Source: JAKAGE01 sp964416665 | GTDB lineage: Bacteria > Patescibacteriota > Minisyncoccia > UBA6257 > 2-01-FULL-56-20 | Direction of reading: 5' to 3' | NCBI GenBank assembly: GCA_964416665.1 | Contig: CAYQFA010000007.1 | Location: 1-26,510 of the forward strand | DNA length: 26,510 nt | Part shown: in pieces, positions 25,901 to 26,510 of the stretch | Layout: each line of letters starts with the position of its first letter | How positions within the stretch are numbered: the first letter of the stretch is position 1 | Notes under the pieces: generated by a model | Seen by the model: the letters and a program-made list of their open reading frames with translations, nothing else | Database searches by the model: none | Told to the model about the DNA's origin: nothing | Program-made: the position numbers and the translations under genes

Positions 25901-26252
25901 GCGTTGCCGTGGTCGAGGTGAACGCAAAACAGCTTCCCGTACCTGCGGTCCTCGTGATCGTTGCCGTAACGGCAGCGCCGGTATTGAATGAAAATCCGGA
26001 AGGAGCGCTGAGGATGAATGTTCCGGTGCCCGGGAAATCCCGGAACGCGCCCTCGGCGATCGTCGGCCCCGTAAGCGTGGTCCACGTCGCCGTGCCGTTC
26101 GCGGTGTTCGTATCGGCGCTTATCGCACCGCCGCCCGTCGCGGCTGTGACCGTGACCGCTGCGAAGGCATTGTTCACGCCCGCGAAAAAAAGGATCGCCG
26201 CCAGCGCCGCGAGAGCAACCTTCCCTGGTGTGGAAAAATGAGATCTATGCAT
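16953..26252 (-). CDS. Giant secreted repeat protein with C-terminal dockerin (putative adhesin)
   Basis: 3,099 residues from the ATG at 26252, chosen because it begins a clear signal peptide (MHRSHFSTPGK, hydrophobic core, NNAFA); upstream in-frame codons belong to foreign-looking DNA. Order (approximate): beta-rich N-terminus to 300; IPT/TIG-like repeat 300-390; unique globular domain 391-611; five TIG repeats 611-1061; Big_3_5-type Ig domain 1061-1163; four YDG-type domains 1163-1518; two TIG 1518-1697; second Big_3_5 1697-1796; fifth YDG 1796-1883; six TIG 1883-2436; two related Ig-like domains (GAIKFVFANV/GAVKFIFANI) 2436-2751 with a spacer between; LGGGGG linker near 2770; two or three beta domains; dockerin 3033-3096 with Ca loops DLNGDGVIDIKDL and DFNGDGVVDVNDL. 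It is probably exported and held by the cohesin protein encoded next. No enzymatic motif was recognised, so adhesion or a stalk role is the best guess. Confidence 0.9.
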   Translation of the reverse strand: MHRSHFSTPGKVALAALAAILFFAGVNNAFAAVTVTAATGGGAISADTNTANGTATWTTLTGPTIAEGAFRDFPGTGTFILSAPSGFSFNTGAAVTATITRTAGTGSCFAFTSTTATPAAGTVTFTLNAQDGNPNTTRCKVVFSNIQVRPTAGTPLATGNVTKSGTATVSGITNGTTNLGTLTEIAGAKNQLVYTTQPSAIATTSVNFSTDPVIHLEDQYGNTETSDSASTIGLAPVLSTQACGGTAGSGTITSTPASGAAVASGVMTYTAMQYSAAQSIKICATSSGVTSALSSAITVNSPPAPTITSLSATSAIAGTSAFTLTVNGANYVASSTVDWNGSARTTTFVSATQLTAAINAADIASVGTSSITVANPAASGGTSSGQTFTVSAMPSSLIVFKSATSTSLNGASTTITVNKPTGVVQGDTEVAMISYRPNTETLTAPTGWVLENNQTNSFDDADGMATYVLLAGASEPSSYTWTLSSGSTGSAGAIEDFSGVSPTTPVNAVSSTAPLDNSYIQNAPSVTSTVSGAMVVTGYSDANADSWNGVFDMIQDVDAASAVVPNDVGESLSVNHVVQAAAGATGVNTATVSSLSDASDAGQAVTLALQPGHAVPTTVSISPTSTTAGGAQFTLTVNGTGFDSSSVVDINGSPRTTTFVSYTQVTAVITAADVAAAGTASITVVNPAPGGGTSNAQTLTILNPVPTAASISPTSTTAGGNSFTITVTGTNFTASSTMDFNGVALVTTFVSSSSITATIPASDIAVGGTDSITVVNPTPGGGTSGAQTLTVKNPIPTTTSISPTSTTAGGTSFTMTINGTNFDASSTADFNGSPRTTTFVSSTTLTTTITAADVAAAGTASITVVNPAPGGGTSNAQTFTINNPVPTTSTISPTSTTAGGSSFVLTVTGTNFSASSTIDFNGTPLVTTFISGSSISATIPAADIAVGGTDSITVVNPTPGGGTSNAQTLTVKNPAPTLTSISPTSTTAGSTGFTLTLTGTNFIASSSVQWNGSARTTTFVSSTTLTAVILTSDLTTPTTSAITVVNPTPGGGTSGSQTFTVNKASTSIAVTSSASSSVYGSSVTFTATVTPAAGGPPTGSVTFKDGAVTLGAGVLNGATPGVATFSTSSLSVSGSPHSITAIYGGDSNFASSTSSALSQAITAKALTVTGITASNKIYDASTTATLIGMPGTLVGVVLGDTVSLAGTAVGTFTTSSVGTGITVTVSGQSLAGAQAGNYSLIEPTTTANITAKNLTVSGITAANKPYDGTTSVALNTSGATLTGVVLGDSVTLNTASAVGAFATSSVGTGITVTVSGLTISGAQASNYTLTQPTTTANITAKNLTVSGITASNKTYDASTTATLVGAPGTLVGVISGDSVSLSGTALGTFATSSVGNGITVAVSGQSLTGAQASNYSLTEPTTTANITSKSLTVTGITANNKTYDGSTTATLNTGSAVLVGVIAGDAATLNTAGAMGTFATSSVGTGIAVTISGLTISGSSANNYSLTQPTTTANILSPTPVLSSLSPTSTTAGGVGFTLTANGSSFTASSTIYWNGIALVTTFSSSTQIMAVIPAGDIATAGTSSVTVVTPAPGGGTSSAQTFTINNPVPTIATISPTSTAAGGSSFTLTVNGTNFVAGSIIDFNGSPLATSFVSSTQLTATVPAIDITTAATDSITVVNSTPGGGTSNVQSLIVNEEPTSLAVTSSATSFVYGSSVTFTATVTPAAGGPPTGSVAFQDGVTTLGTGTLNGATPGVATFSTSTLSVSGSPHSITAVYGGDSNFASSTSSVLSQTITAKPLTVTGITASNKTYDGTTSATLNTTGAALVGVVPGDAVTLNTAGAMGTFATSSVGTGITVTVSSLTISGAQASNYTLTQPTTTADITNAAPVLTSISPASSTAGSSQFTLTAAGSDFSASSVVDWNGVPLVTTFVSAGEITAVVPATDIATAGIVPVTVVTPAPGGGTSSPQTFTVTTPQNPTPALTALSSTSTTAGSAGFLLTLTGAGFISTSQVQWDGFNRTTNFISSTTLTANILASDLATGGSLPVTVVNPTPGGGTSNVETFTINNPVPTSDSLNPTSTSAGSSDFTLTVSGTNFVSGSVVEWNGSSRATTFVSSSTLTAMITAADVTTVGTSSVTVVNPTPGGGTSNAQTFTVTTAINSVPTTSSLNPTSTSAGSTGFVLTVNGANFVTSSTVDFNGAPETTTFISSNQLTATIPAVDVETGGLASVVVVNPLPGGGTSNAQTFTILNPAPATTLLDPSSIGAGSSDFTLTVSGTNFVSASVVDWNGSSRATTFISSSTLTATITAADVTTVGTSSITVVNPTPGGGTSNAQIFAVTTAINPAPTIVSINPTSATAGGSGLTLTVSGTNFVSGSVVDWNGSSRATTFVSSSTLTAAITAADIATVGTSSVAVVNPTPGGGTSGSVIFTINAPVSGPGAIKFVFANVTSSAIVGNNVAFNIEAINASGTIDTSFEQGVTLTVGGSGTGGGLVTIINGVGTSTVSDNIAQAVALGLQDSQSTGLDVSAAANITFVPGAVSQFTLSHPGNMNVDTRLGYTVGREDQFGNPVSASSTVAYLYSNSTSTNAAFFDAPTGGTPVTSTIIADGSTSTVFWYYDDSSGSRTVTASDNPVAPDGAAGIADASDTFMVTPGAVKFIFANIPASATAGDTVTGNVYAVDSSNNIYPSYAAGVTVTVSGSATGGGLVNIVNGVGTTTITDLVGETVTIGLRDTQGTGLGVGATVNIVFNPKPVVSTSVSTSSTTSVLGGGGGPSSAAVAPGIKPGITITFSGMAYPGASVSVIRKDLGLQAIPTIQATPVAADGSFLMQLNGVTRLSGQTYLLSFTDRNGLVSQTKAYNIPAQDKLVYGNILAAPTLGFENSSVVTKGQPLVITGYATPKATVELFVDGAAAGTVVVNDPSGKYTYPLDTDSLGFGRHAVWAIQKYAEGAVEVLGYENPFSENEIFVNDATNGALLTKNASGTYTAFIPAQTAGTNGGAVPVTIGATYTKQAESDFSNQQSFTISPLQNPKLDLNGDGVIDIKDLSIFLSYLKTLNAGLTNFHIVDPTIVKVLDFNGDGVVDVNDLNILMAAISQQQ
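16985..17155 (-). other. Dockerin type I module at the C-terminus of the giant protein
   Basis: Two EF-hand-like calcium loops, DLNGDGVIDIKDL and DFNGDGVVDVNDL, each followed by a helix (SIFLSYLK, NILMAAIS), are about 40 residues apart. This duplicated loop-helix layout is the dockerin signature. It pairs logically with the cohesin encoded directly downstream. Confidence 0.9.
18945..20596 (-). repeat. Six tandem IPT/TIG-like repeat units
   Basis: Units of about 90 codons share PTSTTAGSSxFTLTVSGTNF, DWNGSSRATTFVSSSTLTA and VVNPTPGGGTSNAQTFTV. The PGGG segment recurs near 18981, 19260, 19533, 19810, 20077 and 20359. DNA similarity between neighbouring units is visibly high. Confidence 0.9.
20597..20865 (-). 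repeat. Fifth YDG-type domain (separate copy)
   Basis: A unit starting KPLTVTGITASNKTYDGTTS and ending NYTLTQPTTTADIT is very close to the four tandem YDG units at 21706-22767. Confidence 0.8.
20866..21157 (-). repeat. Duplicated Big_3_5-type Ig module, copy B
   Basis: This 292-bp stretch aligns without gaps to 22768-23059 at a constant offset of 1,902 bp, with about 29 differences counted by eye (about 90% identity). It encodes SLAVTSSATSFVYGSSVTFT and the GGDSNFASSTSS segment. Confidence 0.9.
21158..21705 (-). repeat. Two IPT/TIG-like repeat units between the duplicated modules
   Basis: Units carry TPAPGGGTSSAQTFTI (near 21465) and NSTPGGGTSNVQSLIV (near 21202), the latter with a degenerate NS instead of NP. 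Confidence 0.85.
21706..22767 (-). repeat. Four tandem YDG-type repeat units
   Basis: Four units of about 88 codons share LTVxGITAxNKxYDxxTT, GVVxGDxVxL, FATSSVGTGITVTVSG and NYxLxxPTTTANI. Units 1 and 3, and units 2 and 4, resemble each other most (GAPGTLVG/GQSL versus LNTxGAxL/GLTIS), suggesting that a two-unit block was duplicated. Confidence 0.88.
22768..23059 (-). repeat. Duplicated Big_3_5-type Ig module, copy A
   Basis: Partner of 20866-21157. It encodes SIAVTSSASSSVYGSSVTFT and the HSITAIYGGDSNFASSTSS block typical of Ig-like repeat domains of cell-surface proteins. Confidence 0.9.
23060..24415 (-). repeat. Five tandem IPT/TIG-like repeat units
   Basis: PGGG-encoding segments recur near 23094, 23367, 23636, 23906 and 24174, a period of about 270 bp (90 codons). 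Sequences are near-identical over long stretches, for example ISPTSTTAGG and NPTPGGGTSNAQTLTV. Confidence 0.9.
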
Positions 26253-26315
26253 GGAGCTAAAAAAATGACACCGACGAGAACGCAGGTGCCCAAAATATCG
26301 CAAAGATACTTCAGC
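26253..26315. other. Composition break / probable junction upstream of the giant gene
   Basis: Around 26308 the sequence switches from the window's moderate-GC style (an AT-containing leader in front of the giant gene) to strongly GC-rich coding DNA. The switch interrupts a conserved radical SAM block. No inverted repeats, direct repeats or tRNA that would mark an insertion boundary are visible. No convincing promoter or ribosome-binding site for the giant gene is seen in the short leader, which may mean that its true upstream region is missing. Confidence 0.6.
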
Positions 26316-26509
26316 GCCCGGATCTCGTCTTCCGATTTGGCCAGCAGGTTGAACGGGGTGGCGTAGGCGGAGACGCGCTGCAGGTTGGGGAAGGTGGCGG
26401 CCAGCCGGTCGCAGATGGCCGCCAAGGTGTCGGTGGGCAGCCCATAGGCGTCGCCGTCGGCCAGGAACACCCGATGCGCCCCCGGCCACTCCGCCGCGGC
26501 ACGGTCGAT
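26309..26509 (-). CDS. Fragment of a radical SAM (COG1032-like) protein, truncated at both ends
   Basis: The minus strand is open from the window edge and reads RVFLADGDAYGLPTDTLAAI, then FPNLQRVSAYATPFNLLAKS and EDEIRALK. This matches the central part of radical SAM proteins of the B12-binding/COG1032 type, in which the FLADGD segment lies at the end of a core strand. Family members normally continue with a small-residue helix and a Y-x-G-x-E-S-G strand; instead the frame runs into unrelated sequence after K, encoded at 26309-26311. Base composition is much more GC-rich than the rest of the window and third positions are almost all G or C. The fragment is therefore probably not native to this locus. 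Confidence 0.7.
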
Positions 26510-26510
26510 G

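Overview
The window most resembles a genome segment from an uncultured Patescibacteria (Candidate Phyla Radiation), probably a Parcubacteria-type lineage. This is inferred from gene content: a membrane cohesin beside a giant dockerin protein with a Gly-rich linker, a soluble VirD4/TraD-like ATPase, an envelope coiled-coil transglycosylase, and short intergenic gaps. TGA is used as a stop, so the code looks standard. Several genes have a -10 hexamer exactly 7 nt before the ATG, which suggests leaderless mRNAs.

Left part (1-6022, + strand). After the tail of an unidentified reading frame (3-191) comes a gene-free stretch of about 680 nt. It ends in a promoter (623-650), a cobalamin-type riboswitch aptamer (about 657-770), a hairpin/antiterminator segment (782-800) and a perfect intrinsic terminator (838-867). 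Five nt later begins a four-gene operon: an acidic, mostly disordered 616-aa protein, a ClpB-like double AAA+ ATPase with an inactive-looking first ring, a 106-aa helical protein and a VirD4/TraD-like ATPase without membrane anchor. A B12-type riboswitch over such genes is unexpected. This is the best candidate here for an undescribed system, perhaps a transfer or remodelling machine.

Middle part (6053-12978, - strand). Five closely packed genes read leftward: coiled-coil/lytic transglycosylase, M16 peptidase, AI-2E-family permease, methionyl-tRNA synthetase and TatD hydrolase. Upstream lies the bL25 gene. Its 3' end is embedded in a 146-bp palindromic element with 45-nt arms.

Signalling block (13092-15381). 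A single-domain response regulator and a soluble double-PAS histidine kinase lie on +. A second single-domain regulator lies on - and converges on the kinase gene.

Surface block (15440-26252, - strand). A membrane-anchored cohesin protein follows a 3,099-residue secreted protein built from about 14 IPT/TIG-like repeats, two Ig-like Big_3_5-type and five YDG-type domains, a unique globular domain and a C-terminal dockerin. Together they look like a cellulosome-style anchoring pair used for a surface adhesin.

Right edge (about 26309-26510). The sequence turns abruptly into GC-rich DNA encoding a fragment of a radical SAM protein. The break falls inside a conserved block, which suggests an assembly chimera or a recent recombination junction.
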